Below, one piece after another: positions 11,102 through 22,087 of a stretch of DNA of 64,000 nt. A model generated the notes under the pieces. That model ran no database searches. It was given only the letters and a program-made list of their open reading frames with translations, and had not been told where the DNA came from. A program made the translations under genes and the position numbers. Location: assembly GCA_963682175.1 (NCBI GenBank), contig OY821786.1, positions 30,311,501-30,375,500 on the forward strand. Direction: 5' to 3'. Within the stretch, counting starts at the first letter, position 1. Each line of letters starts with the position of its first letter. The DNA comes from Triglochin maritima. Taxonomy: Eukaryota; Streptophyta; Magnoliopsida; Alismatales; Juncaginaceae.

Positions 11102-11971
11102 GGTAAGCTCGTTTTTGTCACTTATTTCTTTGGTTGGTTTTCATAATTGATGTAGTGATCTGGGATTTAATTTGGCATGTTTTGACTTATAGTTTGTTCC
11201 CAGATCCATAATCAACCTCCTTTAAGCAACTTGGACCCTAAAAACTCAAAGCAAAAGATTAGGCATTCTTTTTGTTTAGTTCATGCATCATGTATGTGAC
11301 TTAGGCATTTAGATTGTCTTTTATCTTAGCTTTATTTTCTGTTGCTGAGAGCTGGCGTGAGGTACGCACCTTCTACTCTCATTCATGCATTTCGTATGAA
11401 CATGCATTAGTTAGTAGGAAGTGCATTGAAACAAGTGTGAGTTGAGCGTTTTGTTTGGAGAGTTGATTGCTAGATTAGGACTCCAAAACACTACTAAGGA
11501 GGGGCTGTCCCATAAAAGATAAGGTGGGGGATTTCATCACCCTTTCCTTCGCCCCAAAAACCACACTAATCAAGAGCCTAATTTTAAAATCAAGTAGACA
11601 TTGGCCTAAGGATTTCGGGCGCATTAGGAGAGTGATCCGGTCCCGACCGTCATGACCTGATCGGCGTTGCCCACTTTGTCGATAGTAGGAGAGACGAGAT
11701 CCCCGGATCTTGGCTCACTTACTGGGCTTTGTGGTCCTCGTTGTAGGGAGGTGAGGCGTGTTGAGGCCGTGTGACCTCGCAGTTAGGCGTCGTCTAGCTG
11801 TAAGGACCTATAGCGAGCTTAGGATTGCTTGAGCCTTGTTTGCTTGTGTGCTTCTACCTGTACCCATCCGCCGTAGCATAAGGACTTCTTCCCTTCTCTC
11901 CTGAGTCATTCTTTCTCTCCTGTGTTCCCCCGTCTTCTCCCCTACGTACATTCTTTGAAGAAAAAAAAGAG

Positions 11972-14900
11972 TTGTGGTTTGTGTGTGCACCTTTGTGCAT
12001 GCTTTCGTGGACACGAGACGAGAGTGGTCGTTTGACGAGGAGCGTTGTCAATCCGGCTTCGATCATGGATTTCTCGACACCTTCCTCCTCTCGTGTCACA
12101 CGCAGTCCGGGTTCAATGGCTGCTAATTTCCGTGAGGAGGAGCAGTTGCTGGACCCACCTGTTCGACCAGTGCTTCCAGTTGTCGTTCCCATACCTCTAC
12201 GTGATCGATGCTACCCGAGCCGTACAGCTCTACCCTCATGCATCGTATTACCAGAGGCTAATGGGAACCATTTTGAGGTTAAGCCTCAATTCATTTCCAT
12301 GATCCCTCATTTCACTGGGAAAGGTGACCCCTATATCTTTCTCAGGGAATTTGAGGAGGTCTGTGCTATGTTCAAGCTGCAACAACTTAGCACAGACTCC
12401 ATCCATCTTAGGCTCGTTCCTTTTGCACTAAAGGATGACGCCAAGAAGTGGTTGTATAGCAACCAGGCGAATGCCTTTAGGACTTGGGATGAGTTTCAAT
12501 CTGCATTCCTCAAGAAGTACTTCCCAAATCATCGGACTCAAAAATTTAGGAACGAAATCAATTCGTTCTATCAACTTGAGACCGAGACATTTCATGCATA
12601 TCTAGAGAGGTTCAATGAGCTACTATCCTCATGCCCTCACCATGGCATTGAGTTGTGGCGCCTTTGTCAGATTGTGTACGAGGGTCTTCACATCCCGTCA
12701 AGAACGCTCCTTGAGTCCATGTGTCAAGGAGAGTTCTTGGGAAATGATGAAAGGGAGGCATGGGCTTTCTTAGAAGACCTTGCTGAGAAAACCATGCAAT
12801 GAGAGAGTGTGAGGGAACCACCTGCATCATCTAGTATAGGAGCGAGGATCGCGAATGCAAACTCGACTAGATCGGGTACCGCATTTGCTATCGATACCAC
12901 TACGGCCACCGAGGCACGCATGGCGGCCTTGATGCGCCGTATGGATTCGATTGAGCTCCAAAACCAACAAGGTGCACCTCACATGTCCACATCTGGTCCA
13001 GTTCCCTGTCATTCATGTGGTAGGGTAGGTCATGTAGAAAGCTAGTGTGAGTCCATTCCTCCTGAGATGGAGCGTGTCAACGCCATCTATGGCAGAGCTA
13101 GGAATGACCCATCCTCATCATCTTATAATCCTGGATGGAGGAACCACCCCAATTTTTCATGGAACCACATTAATGCCTCGGGTGGTCCTTCAAACTCCTC
13201 TAGACCACCTTACCAATCACACTAACCTCCCATGCATGCACAATCTTATCAGCAACCCCAAGTTCCAAGCACCAACCAACCAGGTTTCCCAAATTCTAAC
13301 AACTTCGAAACCCAGTTTAATTCTCTTGAGAACTTGACTCGTGGACTTGAGAAGTCTATGAAAAATTTTATGTCGTCCACAAGTCAAGTTCTCACTTCAA
13401 ATCAGCAGACCATCAAATCTCTAGAGCTTCAGATGGGTGAATTGGCTCAGTCTGTACATGAAAGAGAGAGAGGGTCTTTTCCTAGCCAGCCTGAGGCTAA
13501 CCCCCGTATGTACCAACAACAACACATGCAAAATGAGAATGTGGTACCTCGGGGGAGGCAAGTGAACCATGTTGAGGAACCTGTTCACCATGTCAATTCC
13601 ATTGTGACCTTAAGGAATGGAAAACAGGTTGACAATCACATCTCCTTGCCACAGCAACCACCATCTATGCAGCCCCTCAGTGGGAATGGTGGTGAAGAAG
13701 ATGTTGAGGGTGAGGGTAATACACCAAAGCTTTCTTCTCAGGCACAGTAGAAAACCTACCTGCGAAAAGCTCCCTATCCAAGTAGGTTAAACAAAAAGCA
13801 GAGTGACAACATGGACAAGATATTAGAGGTTTTTAAGCAAGTGAAGGTTAACATCCCCTTGTTGGATGTCATCCAACAAATACCTCAATATGCCAAAGTG
13901 TTGAAGGATCTCTGCACAACCAAGAGGAAGACCAATGTTCCTAAGAAAGCATTCTTGGCTGCAAATATCAGCTCACTTCTGTCCAATCCCACCAACACAA
14001 AATACAAGGACCCGGGGTGTCCTACTATTCAGTGTACGATAGGGGACACTAGATTGAGCAATGTTTTGCTTGATTTAGGATCAGCGGTCAACCTCCTCCC
14101 ATTCTCTGTTTATCAACAGTTGAACTTGGGAGAATTGAAACTAACTAAGATCACCCTCCAACTGGCGGATAGATCCATTCGTATTCCCATGGGGATTATC
14201 GAGGACGTGCTTATCAAAGTTGGAGATTTTATATTTCCAGTCGATTTTGTTGTCCTCGATACCAATCCTGTTGCGAACACCCACTCTCAAATACCTTTGA
14301 TTTTGGGTAGACCATTTCTGGCAACCTCCAATGCCTTGATTAATTGTAGAAATGGTCTCATGAAGCTCTCATTCGGTAACATGAGTGCCGAGTTTCATGT
14401 GTTCAACTCTGGTAGGCAACAGGAACCCATGGATGAACCTTTAAATCTAAATCTCATCCGCCAATTGGAGAAAGCACCACAAAATCAACGAACACCCCTA
14501 ACCCCAATGCAACCCATTGAGAATGTTCGTGGGCCCAGCGAAAACTCATTGCTTGTCTTCGCAATGCAACAGAGTGAGCCGGCCTCGAATATGAATGTCC
14601 AAAGGGCGTGTTCGTTGCATGATTCAGATGAGAGTACTAGTGAGAGTGAGACACCTCATCATATGCCTATACCAGAAGGCGTCTCTACCTCATGTCCCAT
14701 GGCCATTGAGCCATTTGAGCTTCATATTTACTCCAACAAAGACCCACCTATGACCGAGCTTATGCTTGATGATCTAAATGATGGTGGGAGGTCCTTGTTG
14801 GATGACTTGGGGAGAAGCCCCATTCTTAGTGATGTAGGTCTGCTGCATCCATCGAATGAGCTTGAGGAACTCATTCCGATGCACCCGCCTATTGGTTGGA

Positions 14901-15106
14901 GGGTTTTCTTCGATGAGCAATTAAACCCTAGTGAGGGAACGCAACTTCATTCTTTGTTGCCCACACCCAACCAATATCATGAGGGGTTCGAGCTTTTCAG
15001 CTTTGACCTTTCACCTCTCATGACACCTCAGAGTACTAGTGGAGTTTGCCCATCTCGGAAAGTCTCTGGTCCTCCTGACTTGATGTTCTCATTTGATGTT
15101 CCTTGA
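11972..15106 (+). pseudogene. Athila-A derivative gag-protease, one frame with four nonsense codons
   Basis: A single reading frame runs from 11972 (or the internal ATG at 12065, MDFSTPSSSR) to the stop at 15106. It is interrupted only by TGA at 12800, TAG at 13043, TAA at 13223 and TAG at 13748; no frameshift is needed. The order is gag domain (LKDDAKKWLYS, FLKKYFPNHRT, CPHHGIELWRLCQIVYEG), zinc knuckle CHSCGRVGHVES-stop-C near 13010-13048, then aspartic protease with LLDLGSAVNLLP near 14070 and ILGRPFLATSNALINCRNG near 14320. After protease comes an unusual ~220-residue acidic tail instead of RT. It would supply capsid and protease if the stops were absent or read through; as it stands it is broken. 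Confidence 0.88.
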
Positions 15107-16663
15107 CCAAATGATTATGAGAATATCTTGGTTGATGTATATATCTTAAAAAAAGTGTGTAATAAAAGACTCCTTCAGTGAGCATCGATTGTTGTGGGCC
15201 CCAACCCTTGTGTACTTGGGCCCAATCTCTTCACGTATTTATCTCCCTTCTTCAGCTTCTCACAGGTTTTGAGGGAATTTGGGTTTGTGTCCATCAACAT
15301 GACCTTGAACGTCCATTTGTACTTCATGTTGGTGAGGTCTTTCCTTTTTCATGCATGTATCCATGTAGTATCTTCTTCATATTCATTGAGGACAATGCAT
15401 GAAGTAGGTGTGGGTGGGTGTTTTACGTGTGTACATAGTCGAGTCTTTTTCTTTAGATTCTGTTTTCTTTTTATGTGTATGTTAGGGTCATGCTAGTGTG
15501 CCGCATTTAACATTGATATATCTGCTTGCCATGATCCTTGGGTGACTTGTCTTCTTTTGCTTGCCGAGTGCTTTAAAATTTTCACATTTCTTTCAAAATC
15601 TTCATGTGTTTGTGAAAGAAAATGTTTTTGTGGGTTTTGCGTGTGTTTAGCATGTGCAAAACCGTTGAGAGGCAAAGTAAAAAGAAAGCTCCCAAAATTG
15701 TCTTGAACTTGATGCATTAGGATTTCTAGTTTATTGGCTTTAGGTCTTGTCGAGTCGTTAGGATGCACCCTGGTTTTCCCTCAGGGGGCATGTAATCATA
15801 GGGTTTCAGTACTCAAACATTTAAAGAAGTCCACCCTGAACCTAGTGAGTCAAATAATTCGTGTTTGTGAGTATAAGGAAGTTTGTCGTAGTCGAGGGCC
15901 CTTAATCTCTTTTTGTGAAACTTAAGTGTAGGGGTTTTGGTTCCCATATAGATAAATAAGTGGTGTTCTCTCTTCTCGCACGGCTCCTATCACTCGGGAA
16001 AGTAGGTCTGAGGGGACTTTGTGCCTGGTGCTTTCGAGTCATCTGACTTGGGATGCGCCGACCGAACTCCCGTTACATGGGTGGTAGGGATCGCCCTATG
16101 TGGAGATTTGGGGGAAGGTGTACATGATAGTGTAAGTCCTCGTAGGCAATGATGCATGAAACCTGACCGTGGGAGAATCAAACACCAACCAATAAAATGC
16201 TCCAAAGAAAAAGAAAAAGGAAAAAATGAAAAAAAAAGAGTCAAATAAGAACCAAAATGGACTTTACACATTGTATCACATTCAGAAGTTAAGGTTGCCC
16301 ATGTCTTTCACTTAAGTCCTTCACTAACTCTCACGAATAACTCATTAGGCTAGGTGTGTGGACCGATTACATATATAGAGTCGACCCGTAGTATTACCGC
16401 GTCCCATGATCGACAAAATAAGTCCAACGAATCGTGTAGCTAGATTGATTAATGCATCTTGTTCGGATTTTGTGGGTATATCCGCTGAAAACCATCAGGA
16501 GACAACACTCCTCCTCCTTGGCGACAAGGAGGTTTAACGGCTTGTTGCACGTGCTAAGTGCAACCGTGATTCCTACGAAAGTGAGTTAGGATTTCTTGTT
16601 TTCGCATGCTTTTCTCTTTCTTTGTTTTGCTCGGGACTAGCAAAAGTTAGGTGTGGGGGTATT
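15107..16663 (+). other. 3' noncoding region and polypurine tract of the Athila-A derivative
   Basis: No gene is visible. The sequence matches the minus strand of 39546-41100 in the full-length Athila-A, for example the block around 15518-15569 and its complement at 40653-40703. It ends in the PPT TAGGTGTGGGGGTATT (16648-16663) directly before the LTR. A GTGTGGGTGGG tract near 15410 may be a second purine-rich tract. Confidence 0.75.
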
Positions 16664-18583
16664 TGATTGACATCATTTCATGCTCATATTTGTATCTTAT
16701 ATCCATTATCTTTCACCTAAACAATGCTATGTCACGAGTTTTATGTTTAGTTTTCAGGAATAAATAGGTTTGAAGAGATGAAACATAAAAGGACCCAAAA
16801 GCTGGGAAAAAGGACTGGATTGTGAGATCTGGGGACCAAGATGCAAGGGAGAAGGACCTGATTGCAAGACAGAAGGACCTAAGAGCAAAACAGAATACTC
16901 CACACCATCATGGGGAGTATTTTACCAATTCGATTCGGGTCGGAGCTCCAACAAGTCAAGTAACCGCATCAAAGACCAACAATACCAGAAAGAAAAGCCC
17001 AAAACAAAAATGAGCAGGATCTGAACCATATAGACCGCTAATTGGCGGTCTATTTTGGCCCAAATCCGCCAAGTTTTCTCCTGGACGTGTATTAATGTTT
17101 GTTTAGGCTATTTGTGGTATTGGTTTAGTCCCACATCGGGGGATTGTCCCGGTTTGCCTTTTTCCATGGCTATAAATAGAACTCTTCACCTTCCATTGTA
17201 ATCACTCCATATTTTAAGTGGCCATTCTTCCTACTAGAAGTGAGGCCTTGAAGCACACACTAAAGTAGGAGGATGCTACTTTTAATGTGAGTCATTTTAT
17301 CAATAAAGTTTTGTGTTTCTTTCATTGTTTGTTTTATGCTTCTTTTTTGTGCATGTTTTAGTTTAATCGTCTTTTAATTCTAGCTTAGTTTTAATATGCT
17401 TTCTTTCCATAGTTTAATAATTAGTGTAATGTTTAGTGAGTAGTTCCATCCCCTTTGGTGGGTGGAGTAGATGTACATACATGCATTAGAGAATGGGATG
17501 AATACTTTATTTTTGATGTGTTGATAAAACATTAATGTATGCTTGCTTGTTTAGGATAGAATTTATAACTTGATGAGTTTTGCCAAAATGATTAGACACC
17601 TCTCATGCTTGTTTAGGTTCTGAAATAAACAACTTGCATATGTAAATGTTAATCAACTAAGTTGGTGAATAAATTGATAGGTTTTGCCATAACATTTAGA
17701 CACTTCCTATGCTTGATAAACACCACCTTCATGTGCTTAAAGAATGTATTCTACACCCACCTCTTTGCATGTGTGCACTCACTCCACCCCTTAGGGGTTG
17801 GAACTACTCACTAAACATTACACTAATTATTAAACTATGGAAAGAAAGCATATTAAAACTAAGCTAGAATTAAAAGACGATTAAACTAAAACATGCACAA
17901 AAAAGAAGCATAAAACAAACAATGAAAGAAACACAAAACTTTATTGATAAAATGACTCACATTAAAAGTAGCATCCTCCTACTTTAGTGTGTGCTTCAAG
18001 GCCTCACTTCTAGTAGGAAGAATAGCCACTTAAAATATGGAGTGATTACAATGGAAGGTGAAGAGTTCTATTTATAGCCATGGAAAAAGGCAAACCGGGA
18101 CAATCCCCCGATGTGGGACTAAACCAATACCACAAATAGCCTAAACAAACATTAATACACGTCCAGGAGAAAACTTGGCGGATTTGGGCCAAAACAGACC
18201 GCCAATTAGCGGTCTATATGGTTCAGATCCTGCTCATTTTTGTTTTGGGCTTTTCTTTCTGGTATTGTTGGTCTTTGATGCGGTTACTTGACTTGTTGGA
18301 GCTCCGACCCGAATCGAATTGGTAAAATACTCCCCATGATGGTGTGGAGTATTCTGTTTTGCTCTTAGGTCCTTCTGTCTTGCACTCAGGTTCTTCTCCC
18401 TTGCATCTTGGTCCCCAGATCTCACAATCCAGTCCTTTTTCCCAGCTTTTGGGTCCTTTTATGTTTCATCTCTTCAAACCTATTTATTCCTGAAAACTAA
18501 ACATAAAACTCGTGACATAGCATTGTTTAGGTGAAAGATAATGGATATAAGATACAAATATGAGCATGAAATGATGTCAATCA
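16664..18583. repeat. Long inverted repeat of Athila-A LTR (785-bp arms, 350-bp spacer)
   Basis: Arm 1 (16664-17448) begins TGATTGACATC in plus orientation. Arm 2 (17799-18583) is its near-identical reverse complement, ending GATGTCAATCA. Arms are of equal length with only scattered substitutions. Each arm carries a TATA box pointing into the structure (17171-17178 and 18069-18076), so transcription from either would run into the opposite arm. The spacer (17449-17798) resembles neither arm closely, though its edges look like diverged LTR. The 63-codon frames at 16822-17013 and 18234-18425 are the same sequence in opposite arms and are not taken as genes. Confidence 0.9.
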
Positions 18584-20146
18584 CCAGCTTATGAAGTTTG
18601 AGTCATCATTTGCCAAAGGATGTTTTTCAATCATAGATCGCACAATAGGTTGAATATTCGACATTTCTACAAAATAAATTATATGGGATTTAATGTCAAT
18701 TTTATGTTTTAAAAACAATACCGCAAATAAAAAATTTTGTCCATAAATGCAGCAATCCAAGATCCTATCAATTATAATATAAACTAGCTAAGGGCTATCG
18801 GATATACTATAAAATCAAGGTAAGAAATTTTTTTCTAATCATAACCATTTCGAAATATCGCAACATTTGCATTTTCAAACTCTTATGACTCTTGTCGTTT
18901 TAATTAAGAGGGAATTTGACCGATCCTCGTAAGAAAAACTCTCTTTCTCAAAACCGAGCTAGGGCTCCGGTCTTGTTAAGAAAACTTATTTCATTTGATA
19001 CGAGATACGTTTATCCATTGTATTCACAAACAAATATACTCGGTGTCCACTTAGGGTGAATCGCACCTCGTACATCTATTCGTGGCACAACAATAGTCAA
19101 CCTTATGTCTCCCACTATTCCCAAAGATGGAGGAAGTTATCTCCCGTTAAGGGCGAGCAGAATATCCATCGATCAATGACGGCTAGTGGATGAAATAAGA
19201 AAGAAAGATACTCTTAATTTTTGGTTGGACAATTTAAACATTAATATGTGATTTTAGAATTTAGGTGATCATGCATATTTATCATATATACACATCCTAA
19301 CATTCATCCATGCAATCACATATATATCAAGCACACAAACATAAATAAATCCATTCACACACATTGTGTGAATTTATATGTTCCTGCGTCCTTGATCGTT
19401 GATCCTTGATCCTCGATCATTGTGCTTCTTCAGCGTCTTCCTCTTGCACCATGGATGTTGATATTGCAAAAATATAAACATGCATCTCTCAATTTTGAAA
19501 ATTGTCTAGTGCAAGAGTTATGTAAAAATCCTCTCATATGCATGCATATACATAAAAATAGAAATTTGGTTTTTACATATACATAAGCCCCTGTGATTGA
19601 ATAATAATAACATACACATTCATTCATTCATTGACACATGACTTCAACCGAACATATAAACTCGCATATCCCTGCATAAGAGAACTTGAGCAACGCATGT
19701 ACATATACTATATATTACTCGATTTAGTTTATCATGCATCTCTAAATCAAACAATTCCAAAATCATTTGAAATCCATTAAAAATGATTTTATGCATCCAT
19801 AGTTCAAAACATAAAATATTTGAACCGTCGTTTATCCAATTTCCCAAAATAAAAAAATTTAAAGAAAGATAAACATATGTCTTTTTCCGTTTTGTTGATT
19901 CCTTATAAAATAATCATTTAATTAAAAACGAAAATTCTATAAATTAGACATAAGTCTAAATTTTAATTCTAGCATTCACATGATGTGTTTCAAAACATTT
20001 AAAACTATCAAAAAAATCAATTAGAATTAAATCAACAAAACTATCGGAAAGCTCGAAAAAGACATAGAACACATGAATTGTTTCGATTAAAGATGGTAAA
20101 CTAAAATTAATTATATAGTATAATTATTGACAATATGAACTAAAAA
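18584..20146 (-). other. Copia-1 leader and first part of gag (second copy of 153 bp)
   Basis: 18584-18736 repeats 10694-10846 base for base except for one substitution, and includes the gag start codon (minus strand, 18664). From 18737 to 20146 lies the Copia-1 5' leader on the minus strand, AT-rich and without a recognisable gene. The gag frame is cut at 18583 by the exact terminus of the inverted Athila-A LTR. Confidence 0.75.
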
Positions 20147-20157
20147 CTCTGATACCA
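20147..20157 (-). other. Primer binding site of Copia-1, initiator tRNA-Met type
   Basis: On the minus strand TGGTATCAGAG follows the LTR end TCCTACA after a one-base gap. This is the standard PBS of plant Copia elements and sets the 5' end of the minus-strand Copia-1. Confidence 0.85.
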
Positions 20158-20158
20158 C

Positions 20159-20297
20159 TGTAGGATTTTGTGTCCCTATGTATGTATATATTTTAAAAAA
20201 ATTAATACAACATACAAGATCAATTTTCATATTTTCAACAATTTCTATGTACATTACTTTGTGTTTATTCTAAAAATATGCAACCCTACATTTATTA
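20159..20297 (-). repeat. Last ~140 bp of the Copia-1 5' LTR
   Basis: Starting TGTAGGATTT on the plus strand, this is the reverse complement of the LTR 3' terminus seen at 21950-22087, with moderate divergence. Near 20297 it switches to the interior of an LTR in plus orientation, so the rest of this 5' LTR is missing. The junction position is approximate. Confidence 0.65.
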
Positions 20298-22087
20298 GAC
20301 TTATATCTTTTCACTCAAGAAGTGCTTAATTTGATTATTGTCAAAAGTTATCAATGAGTATAGTGATAAAGACAATAGTTGGTTGAACATGACTTGTGCT
20401 GGAAAAGATAGTCAGTCAAACGATTATCATTGTCGCTCTTAATTGAGTGATGATATTAGTGGGTCCCTTGATAAAGTAAAATTATAATGTGTACAATGTA
20501 ACTTGAGTTAAGTTACATAGTTATAATTATCTTAGAGAGATCAAGAAATGAATATAATACAAAGGTGACACATTTCTACTTTGTATATATTCTTAATATC
20601 ATGAGGCAAGGGACGGACACAAGTGGTGCACTTACATCACTAAATGGATCGTGTTTTCGTTCGGGTGGAACAAAGACATCTATACTAATTGGATAACTAT
20701 AATGTGTAGCTAGATACCGCTTATAGTTTGGGATATTAAGTGTTTAATATCGCTGTCAATTTGGCTTAGATCCTCCTATAGGTCACACCACAAAATTGGG
20801 AAACAAGAAGCTTGATTTTGAGTTTAAATGATGTGTCGGGTTTCATTTGAAAAAGGGACACACGTGGTGAATGAATAAAATCAATATGTCATGAGAGTTG
20901 ACATAATTAGAATCATAATAAATTCATATGAGGTGTAATAATTTAATATTACATATGATAATATATTACATAAGATATGAGTTTGCTAAAAACCCCAAAA
21001 GATCAAATTTTGTTGGAAATAAATTCAAAATTTGACAAAGGTAAAATCAGGGTTAAACACGGTAAATCGTTTAGGGTTCGACCGACCGAGGTGTCTTCAG
21101 AACGGTCAACCAAACGGGGAACGGGTAAAACACAATTGGTTGACCGAAATTGTCTGGAGTGCCTGGACAATTGGGTTCAGTCAACCGAGCGTGAACGGTC
21201 AATCGAGAGAAAATATCTAGGAGATATCTTGGGATATTTTTGGTAGACCGAAGGTGACACGGTCATCCGATGAAGATTCGCCAGGAGAAATTTTGGTGGG
21301 TCAACGGTCGACCGGAGCAAGACGCGAATCGTCTGAATTTTTCCAGAGAATTTTTCTCATGCACATTTGGTCGACCGTCTAGCTCACGGTCAACCGAACA
21401 TGTGTTAGAACCGAATGGTTTGGTCAACCGAGAAGAATTCTCGGTTAACCGAACAACGTGATTTTTGCCTGAATTATTAAGAGAATAATTAGATCATGTG
21501 TTGGATTAATTCCAGATTTGATCAAACGTTTTTTAGGATGCTTACGTGGCAATTTGAGATTAATTTTAGGAGAGAATAAGCAAGAGATCATGACTAATGA
21601 ATAGTTCTTGATAAGGATGTTTTGGGAGCCTATAAAAGGACCCATCATCCTACTTGTTTATGTTAATATATAAATTCTCTCTCTCATTAATCTCTCCCTT
21701 AATCACCACGAAAATCTCTTAATAGTTTTAAGTTTTGGAGATAGAAATCTCAGGAGCTTAAAGAGGGTTATTAGCTAGATTCTAAGCTTAATTAGAGATT
21801 GATTGGCTAGCTCCTTTCTCTCTAATTTTGTTTGGAGTTTGGTGAACACTTGGAGGCGAATCGGCGGGCGATTCGACGAGCAACGGAACTCTGGATCTTC
21901 TGAAAGGATTTAGAGAACCTTTGGGTATGATCCTCTATCCTTTGTTTATTTTAATATGTGTAGGAATGCATGATATTAGAATAAACAAATACATGTACGT
22001 AAAATCAATGAAAAGATGAAATTGATCTTGTATGTTTGTATTAAAAAAAATAAAATGTATACATACATAGGGATACGAAATCCTACA
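20298..22087 (+). repeat. Copia-1-family LTR fragment in plus orientation
   Basis: The sequence matches 3620-5252 in order and ends GAAATCCTACA at 22087. It lacks roughly the first 420 bp of the LTR. It carries degenerate CGGTCGACCG sites across 21070-21450 with one perfect copy at 21305-21314. A TATA-like sequence (CTATAAAAGG) lies near 21632. The two coding-like frames here contain only the repeated palindromes and are not genes. Confidence 0.75.

Larger units (their letters stand above)
10847..17448 (+). mobile_element. RT-less (gag-protease only) Athila-A derivative, 5' LTR almost lost
   Basis: The element has a ~50-bp remnant of the 5' LTR (to 10903), a PBS, a ~1-kb leader, a gag-protease frame, a 3' noncoding region, a PPT and the first 785 bp of the 3' LTR (16664-17448). 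Leader and 3' noncoding blocks match the full-length Athila-A at 38005-49326; for example the CCCATAAAAGATAAGG block near 11510 equals the minus strand near 47180. The coding region stops after protease, with no RT, RNase H or integrase. This fits a non-autonomous class such as terminal-repeat retrotransposons with a GAG domain. Confidence 0.8.

Noticed and set aside
12827..13337. Small frames around the zinc knuckle of the Athila-A derivative in other frames
   Set aside because: The gag frame continues in one register through nonsense codons; the others are shadows.
16822..18425. 63-codon frame MRSGDQDARE... on both strands
   Set aside because: It is the same LTR U3 sequence in the two inverted arms, has no domain, and a related frame also appears in other Athila-A LTRs (for example 48961-49146).
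20159..22087. A DNA transposon with ~140-bp terminal inverted repeats
   Set aside because: The left end abuts a Copia PBS and both ends match the 3' end of the same Copia LTR, so two opposed LTR pieces explain it better.
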